From NCBI RefSeq assembly GCF_014839835.1, contig NC_071634.1:1178001-1242000 (forward strand): DNA of 64,000 bases. Direction: 5' to 3'. Shown in pieces: positions 11,375-21,870 of the stretch. Source of the DNA: Dryobates pubescens (lineage: Eukaryota > Chordata > Aves > Piciformes > Picidae). The position numbers and the translations under genes were made by a program. The notes under the pieces were generated by a model. The model was not told the DNA's origin. It made no database searches and saw only the letters and a program-made list of their open reading frames with translations. How positions within the stretch are numbered: position 1 is the stretch's first letter; every line of letters starts with the position of its first letter.

Positions 11375-11800
11375 CCACAGAGGCACGAGGAGGAGCCTGT
11401 GCATCTGAGAGCCCTGGGGCTGATTAGTGTGGAAAGGAGAAGGCTGAGAGGGATCTGATCAATGTCTATCAATAGCTGAGGGCTGGGGGTCAGGAGGAAG
11501 GGGCCAGGCTGTGGCTGGTGGTGCCCAGGGACAGGACAAGGACCAACAGGGACAAGCTGGAAGCCAGGAGGTTCCACCTCAACAGGAGGAGAAACTTCTC
11601 TGATGTGAGGGTGCTGGAGGCCTGGAGCAGGCTGCCCAGAGAGGTTGTGGAGCCTCCTTCTCTGGAGCCTTTCCAGCCCCACCTGGATGTGCTCCTATGT
11701 GCCCTGCCCTGGGTGACCCTGCTCTGGGAGGGGGCTGGGCTGGGTGAGCTCTGGAGCTCCCTTCCGACCCCTGCCATTCTGTGACTGTGATGCTGTGAGT
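11375..11800 (+). mobile_element. CR1 LINE copy I (3' end)
   Basis: Plus-strand CR1 3' end with the block encoding VPRDRTRTNRDKLEARRFHL followed by RRNFSDVRVLEAWSRLPREV, and a tail reading TTCCGACCCCTGCCATTCTGTGA. This subfamily differs from copies A, B and H in its tail and in the LEARRFHL coding. A partner in opposite orientation lies at 12903-13200. Confidence 0.88.
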
Positions 11801-12902
11801 TCTGTGGTTTATGACTTGGGGGTGGTCCAGAGGGAAGGTGCAGATGTGCTGTGCTACCAAATGCTCTTCCTGTCTCTCTGGGCCAGACACATAACCATAG
11901 CTTATATTTTAAACAAAAGAAGGTCCAAAGCCCCACCAGGACTTTCCCTAGCAGATGGTGCTCCTTGGCTGGGGAAAGCAATGACAGAAGAGCCATGCAA
12001 CAACCAGAGGCCTTGTGCTGAGGCAGGACACTGTTTTCACCAAGTTCATGGTCAGATAGTGAAATGCAGCTCTAAGGCCCCCCTGGCTGCACAGCCCCAA
12101 CTCTCCCAGCCTGTATTCACCAGCTTCATGGTCAGAGAGATGCTCCATGAGGAAACAGCAAGGCCAGAGGTGTGGGCAAAGTGCAGCACTGCCCCCGTGC
12201 CACTGCATGCCACTCCTGCTGTGTTTGCTGTGGTCAAAGCACCTCCCTGAGCACAGGGATCCCCATTTTGCACACAGTGGAGCACACAGAGACCAGCTCA
12301 CTTTCCCCCAGTCTCCTGGAGAAGCTGAGAAAGCAAACCTGCTCCAACTGCTCAGCCTCCAAAGCCTTTTCCTAGCTGAGCTCCTGGTGGGTGCTCATGG
12401 AGCCCATATCCTGTGCAGATTTGGAGCCACATTTGGGCCCTGGGGCTGAACATGAACTCTGGTGTAGTAGCAGCAGGTTGCACAACCCTCTGCAGGTCAC
12501 TGCCTCTCCAACCTGGTGCTGAGGTTGCCAGAGCTGCACAGTCCTGTGCTGGAGCTCCCTGCTTGCTCTGCCGTGATGAGTGGGACCTGCACTTTGGTTT
12601 ACCAGACCCAAACCACAACACAGATGCCCTTGAGCTTGTTGTGAAACACCTTGTCATGAACTGAGATCACCCCCAGGCTGAGGGAAAGGACAAACCTGCT
12701 GGGAGCTGCTTGCCCTGCAGATCAGCAGAGGAGGCAGAGGAAATCTGTGTGTGAGTGTGTTTGTAGGTGAGAGGAGCCACGGTGCCACGTGGGAGCCCTG
12801 CCTCATGGCAGCTGAGATACTGACAATTCATAGCAGGTTCCCCAGAAAGAGGAAAAGAGTCACATTCCAGTAACAGAGGGGAAGCTTGGTGTGCTTTTGT
12901 TA
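11801..12902. other. No recognised feature (single-copy spacer)
   Basis: About 1.1 kb with no supported gene. A few words near 12064-12118 (GCTGCACAGCCCCAACTCTCCCAGCCTG) resemble a CR1 fragment, but the match is too short to call. A TGTGTGTGAGTGTGTTTG stretch at about 12746 is a minor simple repeat. Confidence 0.5.
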
Positions 12903-13200
12903 CAGAATCACAGAAGCACTGAACCTTAGGGGTTGGAAGGGAGCTCCAGAGCTCATCCAGCCCAACCCCTGCCAGAGCAGGGGCACCCAGGGCAGGGCAC
13001 ACAGAACACATCCAGGTGGGGCTGGAAAGGCTCCAGAGAAGGAGGCTCCACAACCTCTCTGGGCAGCCTGCTCCAGGCCTCCAGCACCTTCACACCAGAG
13101 AAGTTTCTCCTCCTGTGGAGGTGGAACCTCCTGGCTTCCAGCTTGTCCCTGTTGGTCCTTGTCCTGTCCCTGGGCACCACCAAGCAGAGCCTGGCCCCTT
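12903..13200 (-). mobile_element. CR1 LINE copy J (3' end, antisense)
   Basis: The reverse complement is a short CR1 3' end of the same subfamily as copy I. On the minus strand it encodes VPRDRTRTNRDKLEARRFHL, RRNFSGVKVLEAWSRLPREV and FQPHLDVFCVPCPGCPCSGR, and the tail ends at ACAGAATCACAGAAG on the plus strand. It is strongly 5'-truncated. Confidence 0.87.
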
Positions 13201-13659
13201 CATGCTGAAGATATTCCTCTACAGTTGCATGTTTGTGCCTTGTATCTTGCCATGAGGCTCAGACAGATGATTCTGGATGCATGTTTGCCTGTGCAGCTGC
13301 AGACACTCCCTGCCAACTTCTCCAGCCCTTTCCTGCTGTGGATCCCTGAACCTCACCAGGGTGTGGGTCTGCCCCTGAGAAAGGCAGGGGTGAAACAGTT
13401 TGGTTGCTGGCCAAACCCTTGCAGTTCTTACCTGGAGTCTGCCTCTTTTCCCTGTGAAGGTTCACACCTCTGTGCATGAGAGGCAGGGGACACACAAGTT
13501 GTTCAGGTGGTTTTTCTCAGGCTTTCCCACTGGGATGTAGTCTCTGCAGGGTAGCAAATGGCCTTGCAGACCCTGGGCATGCTCATCAGGGAGGGCAAAT
13601 AGTGACTGAGTGTACCCCAGGGGCTTCTTTTGCTGGCACAAGCAGGGTGTGTGGCAGGA
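13201..13659. other. No recognised feature
   Basis: About 460 bp between two antisense CR1 copies. No CR1, LTR or keratin similarity and no convincing coding frame were found. Confidence 0.5.
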
Positions 13660-15255
13660 CACAAGGTCTCCCCTGAGCCTCCTCTTCTGCAGGCTAAGCA
13701 ACCCCAGCTCCCTCAGCCTCTCCTCACAGGGCTGTGCTCCAGACCCCTCCCCAGCTTTGTTGCCCTTCTCTGGACACCTTCCAGCAGCTCAACATCTTTC
13801 CTAAACTGGGGAGCCCAGAACTGGACACAGGACTCAAGGTGTGGCCTAACCGGTGCAGCATATAGGGACCCAATGACTTCCCTGCTCCTGCTGGCCACAC
13901 TCTTCCTGATGCAGGCCAGGATGATATTGGCTTTCTTGGCTCCCTGGGCACACTGCTGGCTGATGTTCAGCTGCTGTCACCCAGTACCCCTAGGTCCGTC
14001 TCTGCCTGGCTGCTCTCAGCCACTCTGACCCCAGCCATCCTGGTTGGCCTCTGCCCATCTGTCCAGTCGGTTGAGGTCCCTCTGCAGAGCCTTTCTACTC
14101 TCTAACTGACCAACATCTGCTCCCAACTTGGTGTCATCTGCAAATGTGCTGATGACTGACTCAGTGCCCTCCTCCAGATCATCAATGAAGATGATAAAGA
14201 GGATGGGGCCCAGCACAGATCCCTGGGGCACATCACTGGTGCCTGGCTGCCAGCTGGCTGTGGCACCATTCACCACCACTCTCTGGGCTCAGCCTCCAGC
14301 CAGTTCCTAACCCAGCTCAGAGAGCTGCTGTCCCAGCCACAAGCTAACAGCTTGGCCCCAGCAGTTTGCTGTGGGGGATGGTGTCAAAGGCCTTGCTGCA
14401 GCCCCGGCAGAGCACATCCACAGCCTCCCCACATCCACCAGGCAGTCACCTGGGCATGGAAGGAGATCAGGTTGGAGAGGCAGGACCTGCCCTTCCTAAA
14501 TCCATGCTGGCTGGACCTGAGCCCTTGGCCATCCTTCAGGTGCAGTTATTGCTGCCAAGATAATCTGCTCCATCACTTTCCCTGGCACTGAGGTCAGGCT
14601 GCCAGGCCTGGAGTTTCCAGGTTCCTCCATCCGTCCCTTCTTGTGGATGGGGACCACCTTGGCCAGTTTCAGTCACCTGGGACCTCTCCAGTGAGCCAGG
14701 ACTGGAAGAAATGATGGAGAGCAGCTTGGCAGCTCATCTGCCAGCTCTCTCAGCACCCTAGGATGGATCCCATCTGGTCCCATGGACTTGTGAGTGTCCA
14801 AGTGGCTCAGAAGGTCCCCAACTAATTCCTCATGGATTTCCAGAGCACTACACTGCTCCCCGACCCTATTGCCCAGCTCAGGAGCCACTGGTCCTGAACT
14901 CCTGCCTTGCTGTTAGACATTGAGGCTAAGAAGGTGTTCAGGACCTCAGCCTTTGCCTTGTCTTCAGTCACAGTGTTCCCCTCCAGGTCCAATAAGGAGT
15001 GCAGGTTCCTCTTGCCCTTCTCTTTAGTGTTGATATATTTGTAACAATGCTTTTTATTGTCTCTCACAGAGGGGTTCAGCTTCAGTTCCAACTGGGCCTT
15101 TGCCTCTCTAATTTTTTTCCTACATAATCTAACCACTCTCTTGAACATACCTCGAGAAGCCTTCCCCTCCTTCCCAAGGTGACACAGCCTCTTTTTTCCC
15201 CTTCAATCCTCCAGGAGCTGCTTGCTCCTCCAGGCCCAGCGCCTTCCCTGCCGGC
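13660..15255 (-). mobile_element. CR1 LINE copy K (ORF2 RT, antisense)
   Basis: This is a long antisense CR1 copy. On the minus strand, from high to low coordinates, it gives CHLGKEGKASRGMFKRVVRLCRKK, AKAQLELKLNPSVRDNKKH, KAKAEVLNTFLAS, LDTHKSMGPDGIHPRVLREL, then [22 protein letters not shown] with [12 protein letters not shown] (the FADD catalytic motif is kept) and the C-terminal blocks. The canonical 3' tail is missing at the low-coordinate end. Frames are interrupted. It is close to copy L at 16326-17940, and the two may be related by duplication. Confidence 0.9.
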
Positions 15256-15960
15256 TCATATAAATGTAATCCCAATAACTAGGGTTGCCCTGCCTCCTGC
15301 CAGGGGGAGGAGAGGGATAATAGAGATAACAGAATCTATTGGGATGTGTACATCCAGTGGCCTGGCACTTCAACATTTCAGAAGTACAGGGTCTTGGTTG
15401 ACACAGGAGCTCAGTGCACCATATTGCCATCAAATTATCAGGGATCAGAGCCTATAACCACTCTGGGAGTCACTGGTGGATCTCAAGAGTTAACTAAGAT
15501 AGAGGTTGATATAAGTTTAATTGGTAGAGTGGAAGCAGCATACAGTTGTGACTGGACCTGATGCACCTTGTATTTTGGGAATTGATTTTCTGAGAGAAGG
15601 GCGTTTCAAGGACCCTAAAGGTTACAAATGGGCTTTGGGAGTAGCATCTGTCGAAACTGATGGCCAAAAGCTGAAGCTGTCTGCTAGACCTGAGCTTTCT
15701 GATGAATCTGCAGTTGTGGGACAACACAAGATTCAGGACATTAAGTTGCCGGTTGCTTCTCGGACTGTGCATCACAGACAATACAGAACCAACCGTGACT
15801 CTTTGTTGCCCATTCAGAATCTGATTCGTCAGTTGGAGAGTCAGAAAGTCATCAGCAAAACTCATTCACCTTTCAACAGTCCAGTGTGGCCTGTGCGAAA
15901 GCCGAATGGAGACTGGCGTCTGACAGTGGACTACCGAGCCCTGAATGAAGTAACTGAACA
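15256..15960 (+). mobile_element. ERV remnant: protease and N-terminal RT region
   Basis: Plus-strand fossil of a retroviral pol region. The aspartic protease signature VDTGAQCTILP lies near 15399-15431, and the start of reverse transcriptase with NSPVWPVRKPNGDWRLTVDYRALNE lies near 15877-15951. The RT wording looks like class III (ERV-L/spuma-like) or another pol of that branch rather than the alpharetroviral type. It is broken and partial; no LTR is attached. It is followed directly by the 3' flank of a cut-off keratin gene, and integrase of a matching element follows at 17941 on the same strand beyond a CR1 copy. Confidence 0.8.
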
Positions 15961-16325
15961 GAGCACCTAAGAGAGAGCTTGTGGCCCTTTTCCAACCCAC
16001 CCCCATGGCCCCTTGAGCTCAGACCTTTTCCCCTGTGAGGCTGGCAGAGGCTTGGGAGATGAAAGGCAGAGGAGGCATGTGGGTCTGGTCTGCAGAAGTT
16101 TATTGAGGGCAAAGCAGAGGGCAGAGGCAGGAGCAGCAAGGGGAAGGGAAGTGGTGTGAGGGGCAAGCTGGGCGAGCATGGGGCCAGGGGCTTGTGCTGC
16201 AGGAGCTGTTGCAGGCTGTGAGTGGTGTCAGGGAGGGAGTGCAGGGCCCTCAGCAGGGGTAGCAGCCTCTTGTGGCACCGCAGCCATAGCGCAGGCCAGC
16301 CAAGCTGTAGCCGTAGCCATTGCCG
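15961..16325 (-). pseudogene. K0: feather keratin pseudogene, 3' end only
   Basis: Only the end of a feather beta-keratin gene remains. The coding part is 16250-16325, reading FGNGYGYSLAGLRYGCGATR then GCYPC and stop on the minus strand, equivalent to residues 81-105 of the intact genes. It has S for G88 and R for G93, and T for A99. The 3' UTR with AATAAA (plus-strand TTTATT at 16099-16104) and about 140 bp of 3' flank are kept. The 5' side ends where CR1 copy L begins; the 3' flank ends at the ERV remnant. It is the leftmost and most diverged copy in the array and cannot make a protein. Confidence 0.88.
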
Positions 16326-17940
16326 AATAGTTTGGATTGGAAAGGACCTCTAAGAGGATCAGACCATGGCACCAAATGCCACATCCAATCCCCTCTTGAA
16401 CACCTCCAAGGATGGGGACTCCACCACCTCCCTGGGCAGCACATTCCAATGGCAAATGACTCTCTCAGTGAAGAACTTTCTCCTCACCACCAGCCTAAAC
16501 TTCCTCTGGCACAGCTTGAGACTGTGTCCTCTTGTTCTGGTGCTGCTTGCCTGGGAGAAGAGACCAACCCCCACCTGGCTACAACCACCCTTCAGGTAGT
16601 TGTAGAGGGCAATGATGTCACCTCTGATCCTCCTCTTCTCCAGGCTAAGCAACCCCAGCTCCCTCAGCCTCTCCTCACAGGGCTGTGCTCAAGGCCTCTC
16701 CCCAGCCTTGTTGCCCTTCTCTGGACACATTCAAGTCTCTCAATGTCCTTCTTAAACTGAGGGGCCCAAAACTGGACACAGGACTCAAGGTGTGGCCTAA
16801 CCAATGCAGAGTACAGGGGCACAATGACCTCCCTGCTCCTGCTGGCCACACTATTCTTAATGCAGGCCAGGATACCATTGGCCTTCTTGGCCCCCTGGGC
16901 ACACTGCTGGCTCATGTTTAGGCTGCTGTCAATCAGCACCCCCAGGTCCCTCTCTGTTTGACAGCTCTCAGCCACTCTGACCCCAGCCTGTAGCTCTGCA
17001 TGGGGTTGTTGTGGCCAAAGTACAGCACCTGGCTCTTGGATTTGTTGAATGCCATCCTGTTGACCTCTGCCCATCTGTCCAGTGGGTCGAGGTCCCTCTG
17101 CAGAGCCCTTCTGCCCTCTAACTGGCCAACATCTGCTCCCAACTTGGTGTCATCTGCAAATTTGCTGATGACTGTCTCAATCCCCTCATCCAGACCATCA
17201 GTAAAGATGTTAAAGAGGATGGGGCCCAGCATTGATCCCTGGGGGACGCCACTGGTGCCTGGCCACCAGTTGGATGTGGCCCCATTCACCACCACTCTCT
17301 GGGCTCAGCCTCCAGCCAGTTCCTAACCCAGCACAGAGTGTTGCTGTCCAAGCCACGAGCTAACAGCTTACACAGCAGTTTACTGTGGGGGACGGTGTCA
17401 AAGGCCTTGCTGCAGTCCAGGCAGACCACATCCACAGCCTGCCCCACACCCACCAGGCAGTCACCTGATCATAGAAGGAGATCAGGTTGGAGAGGCAGGA
17501 TCTGCCCTTCCTAAATCCATGCTGGCTGGGCCTGGGCCCTTGGCCATCCTTCAGGTGCAGTTATTGCTGCCAAGATAATCTGCTCCATTGCTTTCCCTGG
17601 CACTGAGGTCAGGCTGACTGGCCTGGAGCTTCCAGGTTCCTCCATCCGTCCCTTCTTGTGAATGGGGACCACCTTGGCCAGTTTCAGTCATCTGGGACCT
17701 CTCCAGTGAGCCAGGACTGGAGGAAAGTGATGGAGAGTGGCTTGGCAGCTCATCTGTCAGCTCTCTCAGCACCCTAGGATGGATCCCATCCGGTCCCATG
17801 GACTTGTGAGTGTCCAAGTGGCTCAGCAGGTCCCCAGCTAATTCCTCATGGATTTCCAGGGCACTACACTGCTCCCCGACCCTATTGCCACAGCTCAGGA
17901 GCCCTGGTCCTGAACTCCTGCCTTGCTGTTAGACATTGAG
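16326..17940 (-). mobile_element. CR1 LINE copy L (antisense, long RT part and 3' end)
   Basis: The minus strand carries LDTHKSMGPDGIHPRVLREL (about 17760-17820), [27 protein letters not shown] with [13 protein letters not shown] (about 17130-17260), the [18 protein letters not shown] block, then [20 protein letters not shown] and [17 protein letters not shown] near 16400. The low-coordinate end joins the cut keratin K0 near 16326 (TTTGGATTGGAAAGGACC); the high end joins an ERV integrase remnant near 17940. The FADD motif is intact but the frames are not. Confidence 0.9.
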
Positions 17941-18780
17941 GCAATTCGTGCTTACTATGGTAGAGGCAAACACCGGATGGCTGGAAACTTATGCAGTTCC
18001 ACATGCAACTGCACGCAACAGCATTCTGGGTCTGGAGAGACAGATCCTGTGGAGACACGGCACTCCAGAGAGGATTGAGTCAGACAACGGAACTCATTTC
18101 AAGAACAACCTTGTGAAGAGCTGGGCAAAAGAGCACGGCATGGAGTGGATATTCCACATCCCCTACTATGCACCAGCTGCAGGGAAGATTGAACGCTACA
18201 ACGGTTTGTTGAAGACCACTCTCACAGACATGGGAGGTGGAGCTTTGAAAAACTGGGAGAAGCATTTAGCACAAGCAACCTGGCTGGTGACCAGCAGAGG
18301 TTCAGTGAACCGAGCTGGGCCTGCACACTCAGGTCTGCTACAGAAAGTAGAAGGTGATGGAGTTCCTGTTGTTAGAGAAAAGAATCTGTTAGGTAAAACT
18401 GTTTGGGTATTTTCTCCCTCAGGAGAGGCGAAACCTGTCCGAGGGGTGGTCTCAGCTGCAGGTCCTGGTCACACTTGCTGGGTAATGCAAGAGAATGGTG
18501 AAATTCAGTGTATTCCACAGAGAAATTTAACTTGAGCTGAGAGAGTTGAATTTCAGAGTGTTGTACAGATACATCGCACCCAAAGGAAGAATCCATGAGG
18601 AGTCTACGGTGTACGAGCCCCTGAGAACCTTGAGAGCCCTGAGTCACCTGAGAGTCCCTGCTCCTTTTCTTCGCTTTGTCTGTGGAGAGACAAACTGTTT
18701 TCTGTTTTCCTGTTTCCTGGGTTTGGGACTTCTGAATCATCTACATCAGAGGACAGCCAGAATGGACTGTGAACTTAGTA
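17941..18780 (+). mobile_element. ERV remnant: integrase region (module V, copy 1)
   Basis: Plus-strand fossil of a retroviral integrase catalytic core and C-terminal domain, readable to a stop at about 18535. It shows the DNGTHF and HIPYYAPAAGKIERYNGLLK motifs of the D,D-35-E core, and a C-terminal GKTVWVFSPSGEAKPVRGVV segment that fits a DNA-binding/tail domain. The core wording resembles class III (ERV-L-like) integrases. About 240 bp of downstream element or host sequence follows (18536-18780). It is a partial element without LTRs. Near-identical copies lie at 58251 and 61328, each downstream of a keratin gene, so it was spread by duplication of the keratin locus. Confidence 0.85.
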
Positions 18781-19265
18781 TCATAGTCTCATAGTATCAG
18801 TCAGGGTTGGAAGGGACCACAAGGATCATCTAGTTCCAACCCCCATTCCATGGGCAGGTACACCCCACACTAGATCAGGCTGGCCAGAGCCTCATCCAGC
18901 CTGGGCTTAAACACCTCCAGGGCTGGGGCCTCAACCACCTCCCTGGACAACCCATTCCAGGGCTTTACCACACTCATGGGGAAGAACTTCCTCCTCACCT
19001 CCAGCCTGAATCTCCCCACCTCCGGCTTCATTCCATTCCCCCTAGTCCTATCACTGAGATCCTGAGGCGTCCCTCCCCAGCCTTCTAGTAGCCCCCTTCA
19101 AATCCTGGAAGGCCACAATTAGGTCACCTGGGAGCCTTCTCTTCTCCAGACTTAACAGCCCCAACTCCTTCAGTCTGTCCTCACAAGAGAGGTGCTCCAG
19201 CCCTCTGCCCATCCTCGTGGCCCTTCTCTGGACACCTTCCAGCACCTCCAGATCCCTCTTGTAAT
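18781..19265 (-). mobile_element. CR1-type LINE 3' end in module V (antisense)
   Basis: The reverse complement carries a decayed LINE 3' region: [40 protein letters not shown] and a tail that begins at the plus-strand word CATAGTCTCATAGTATCAG. This tail differs from the TTCTGTGA type, so it is another CR1 subfamily. Copies at about 59020-59525 and 62090-62595 sit in the same place relative to K11 and K12. Confidence 0.82.
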
Positions 19266-19730
19266 AGCGTCTGGCTTTGTTCTGGCTGAGGCTAGCAGAG
19301 GTTTGGTGAAAGAAAGGCAGAGCAGACACCTAAGGCTGGTGTGCAGGAGAACTTTATGGAAGGCAATGTAGAGAACAAGGAGGAGATCAGGCCCTAATCA
19401 GCAGGAGCCCTGCTGTGCTGTCCTATGGAGCTGTTGTTCAGGACAGAGCACCTAAGAGAGAGCTTGTGGCCCTTTACCAACCCACCCCCATGGCCTCTTG
19501 AGCTCAGACCTTTTCCCCTGTGAGGCTGAGGCTTGGGAGAAGAAAGGCAGAGGAGGCATGTGGGTCTGGTGTGCAGAGGTTTATTGAGGGCAAAGCAGAG
19601 GGCAGAGGCAGGAACCAGCAGGGGAAGGGAGGCGGTGTGAGGGGCAAGCAGGGTGAGCATCAGGCCAGGGGCTTGTGCTGCAGGAGCTGTTGCAGGCTGT
19701 GTGTGGTGTCAGGGGGGGTGTGCAGCGCCC

Positions 19731-20048
19731 TCAGCAGGGGTAGAAGCGTCTCACGGCGCCGCAGGCATAGCCCAGGCCAGCCAAGCCGTAGCCGTAGCCG
19801 TAGCCGAAGGCGCCGGAGGAGATGGGCTGTCCCTGGGCGTTGAGCTCGGTGCCCAGGGCAGCCCCTGAGGAGGATCCGACGGCGGTGCTCTGGGGGAAGG
19901 AGGTGAGGATGGGTCCTGGCAGGGTGACCAGCACGGGGGAAGGCTGGATGAAGACGCGGGAGTCCTGGCACTGCCTGACGCAGGGCTCGTTGCAGCTGTT
20001 GGCCAGCGGGGTGGGTCCGCAGGGGCGGCAGCGGTCGTAGCAGGCCAT
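19731..20048 (-). CDS. K1: feather beta-keratin (corneous beta-protein)
   Basis: A 105-residue structural protein of feather barbs and barbules, which polymerises into 3-4 nm filaments in the corneocyte cytoplasm and is cross-linked by disulfides. The N-terminal arm (1-31) begins [15 protein letters not shown] and has Cys at 3, 7, 10, 19, 23 and 27. The beta-sheet core lies at about 32-65 ([20 protein letters not shown]). The tail (79-105) is Gly/Tyr-rich. Start: first ATG in exon 2, 20 nt after the splice acceptor. Intron 20069-20160 (92 nt, GTCAGC...CAG), TATA-like box 20232-20237, AATAAA 19580-19585. Oddities: the tail reads [12 protein letters not shown], so Cys102 of the other copies is Phe, and Asn83 is Tyr. 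Type CVRQ at 24-26. Outermost intact gene on the left; upstream module X, downstream module V. Family call certain; paralogue identity unknown. Confidence 0.95.
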   Translation of the reverse strand: MACYDRCRPCGPTPLANSCNEPCVRQCQDSRVFIQPSPVLVTLPGPILTSFPQSTAVGSSSGAALGTELNAQGQPISSGAFGYGYGYGLAGLGYACGAVRRFYPC

Positions 20049-20231
20049 GGGTGTGGGGTGGAGGAGCCCTGGAAGAGAGAGAGGGTGTGGAGGGAGTGCA
20101 GGGCTGTGAGAGAGATGGCCTTTGGGGCAGCAGAAGGAGGGTGAGGGGCTGGAGGCTGACCTGGTGGAGGGAGCAGAGCGCAGGAGAAGGCGTCAGGAGG
20201 CGTCTGTGAGGGAGAGAGGCGCTGGGCCGGC

Positions 20232-20237
20232 TTTATG
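20232..20237 (-). promoter_or_regulatory. TATA-like box of K1
   Basis: Minus strand GCATAAAGCC, 184 bp upstream of the K1 ATG and about 72 bp upstream of the exon 1 donor (CAG|GTCAGC at 20161/20160). Transcription probably starts near 20208, giving a short non-coding exon 1. Confidence 0.75.
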
Positions 20238-20293
20238 CTGGCAGGGCTGGCAGCAGAGGTGAGCCCAGCCCAGCAGAGGTGGGGTGTCAGCAG

Positions 20294-20338
20294 TGAGGTC
20301 ACGGCGTGGCCCTGGGCTGCTGTGGTTTGTGGCTGCCT
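20294..20338 (-). promoter_or_regulatory. Conserved proximal promoter motifs of K1
   Basis: Upstream of the TATA-like box, the minus strand has AAACCACA (20331-20338), a match to the RUNX core, and TGACCTCA (20294-20301), which resembles a nuclear-receptor half-site or CRE-like word. Both are kept at the same spacing upstream of the other genes. Because all copies share about 320 bp here through recent duplication, conservation alone does not prove function. Confidence 0.4.
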
Positions 20339-20884
20339 TGTGGCTGGGGGTCTCATTTCCTGCGGCCCAGCAACAGCTCCTCTGGCCCTGTTGTCTGTGA
20401 GCAAAGAGGGAGCTGGGTGTGAGCTGGAGCCTGGAGGCCCTCTTGGGCACAGCAGTTCCTCTATGCTGGAGCCTTCTGTTCTGAGAGGAGTAAGCAGTGA
20501 GGTCAGCAGCTCTGCCACCTTGGACTTGCAGAGGACACACTTGGCCTTGTTTAGTAACCTGCTTGACAAAGTATCTTGGGAGGCCGTCCTGAAGGGCACA
20601 GGAGTCCAGGATGAGCAGGCCTGACCAGACAGTCTTCAAGCAGGACCTCTTGGTGGCTCAGCAGCAGGTCATAGAGTACCAGAATCAGAGATTTGTTTGG
20701 ATTGGAGAGGACCTCTAAGAGGATCAAGTGCAAGCATTGCCCTAGCCCCACCATGGGCATTAAAGCACGTGCCAAAGTGCCATGTGCACAGGTGTCTTGA
20801 AGACTTCCTGGAGAAAGAGAAGGCCCTGGGGTAGGGCAGGCTGGCTGCACAGAGAGCTGGGGCTGGAGCTCCTCAAGAGAAGAG

Positions 20885-21480
20885 TTCCTGACCTGTGGAT
20901 ACCAAAGCAGGGAACCCAGGAGGACTCCAAGGGCTTTGTGAGCTTCTGAAGGGAGCAAATGAGAGAGGGCAAAGCCAAGTAGGATTGCTGCTGCTTCTGC
21001 ACAGCAGAAGTGCCTTTGTCTTCTCCAAGGGGAAATGGTCAGTAAGGAGCACCAGTGAGACACACCCAGGTCTGTGGGGCTGGAGGGAGGCAGGCAAGGC
21101 TACTGAGGGAGCTGGTGGAGGAGCTCCCCAAGACACTTTCCATTGTTTCCCAGCAGTCCTGCTTGGCCCAGCTGAATGGACATTTGTCAAGGTGCTGCCT
21201 ATGGCACCAAAGAGCCAGAAGAAGCATGTTGGACGCTGCAGGGCTGTTGGTGTGAGTTTGGTGCCAGGGAAGGTGATGGAGCAGATGATCTTGAGTGCCA
21301 TCCCACAGCACATGGTGGAGAACTGGGCCATGAGGCCCAGTCAGCAAGGGGTTTGAAAGGCAGGTGCTGCCTGCCTGAGCGGGTCTCCTTCGATGCCAAG
21401 TGCCCCACGTGGTGGATGAGGGAGAAGCTTTGGGTGGTTTTCAGCAGGGCACAGCAGTTCCTCAGTGGTGGAGTCTTCTG
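20885..21480 (+). mobile_element. Old CR1 RT fragment in module X
   Basis: The plus strand gives decayed CR1 ORF2 words in order: RLLRELVEELPKTLSIVSQQSCLA, then VPGKVMEQMILSAIPQHMVENWAMRPSQQGV. These match the CR1 segment LRELxxxLxKPLSIIxxxSW and PGKVMEQIILxAI...RPSQHGF. The MEQMILS part also occurs in module Y (26340 onward) and in Z (41036 onward), so it is an ancient shared component of the keratin spacers. Confidence 0.75.
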
Positions 21481-21606
21481 TTCAGAGAGCAGTAAGCAGT
21501 GAGGTCAACAGCTCTGCCACCCTGCACATTCTAAACACAGATTATGGCCTCTTGAGGTGCCTGGTGCATAAGAGTCCCTTTGAAGTCAGACATGAAGGTC
21601 AAAAGT

Positions 21607-21870
21607 ATCACACAGTATCACAGTAACTAAGGTTGGAAGAGACCCCAAGGATCATCAAGTCCAACCTGTTCCAACAGACCTCACAACTAGACCATGACAC
21701 CAAGTGCCACGTCCAATCTCCCCCTGAACACCTCCAGGGATGGGGACTCCACCACCTCCCTGGGCAGCACATTCCAATGACGAACGACTCGCTCAGTGAA
21801 GAACTTTTTCCTCACCTCGAGTCTAAACCTCCCCTGGCACAGCTTGAGACTGTGTCCCCTTGTTCTGGTG
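21607..21870 (-). mobile_element. CR1 LINE 3' end in module X1 (antisense)
   Basis: Reverse complement of a CR1 3' end: tail words CACAGTATCACAGTAACTAAGG and GGAAGAGACCCCAAGGATC, then CCACCTCCCTGGGCAGCACA. It ends at a TGTCCCCTTGTTCTGGTG word directly next to the AT-rich minisatellite. Copies are at 31201-31460 and 48928-49187. Confidence 0.88.

Noticed and set aside
10216-12902. Possible host exons between CR1 copies
   Set aside because: Frames are short, no protein family is recognised and no paired splice sites with coding support were found.
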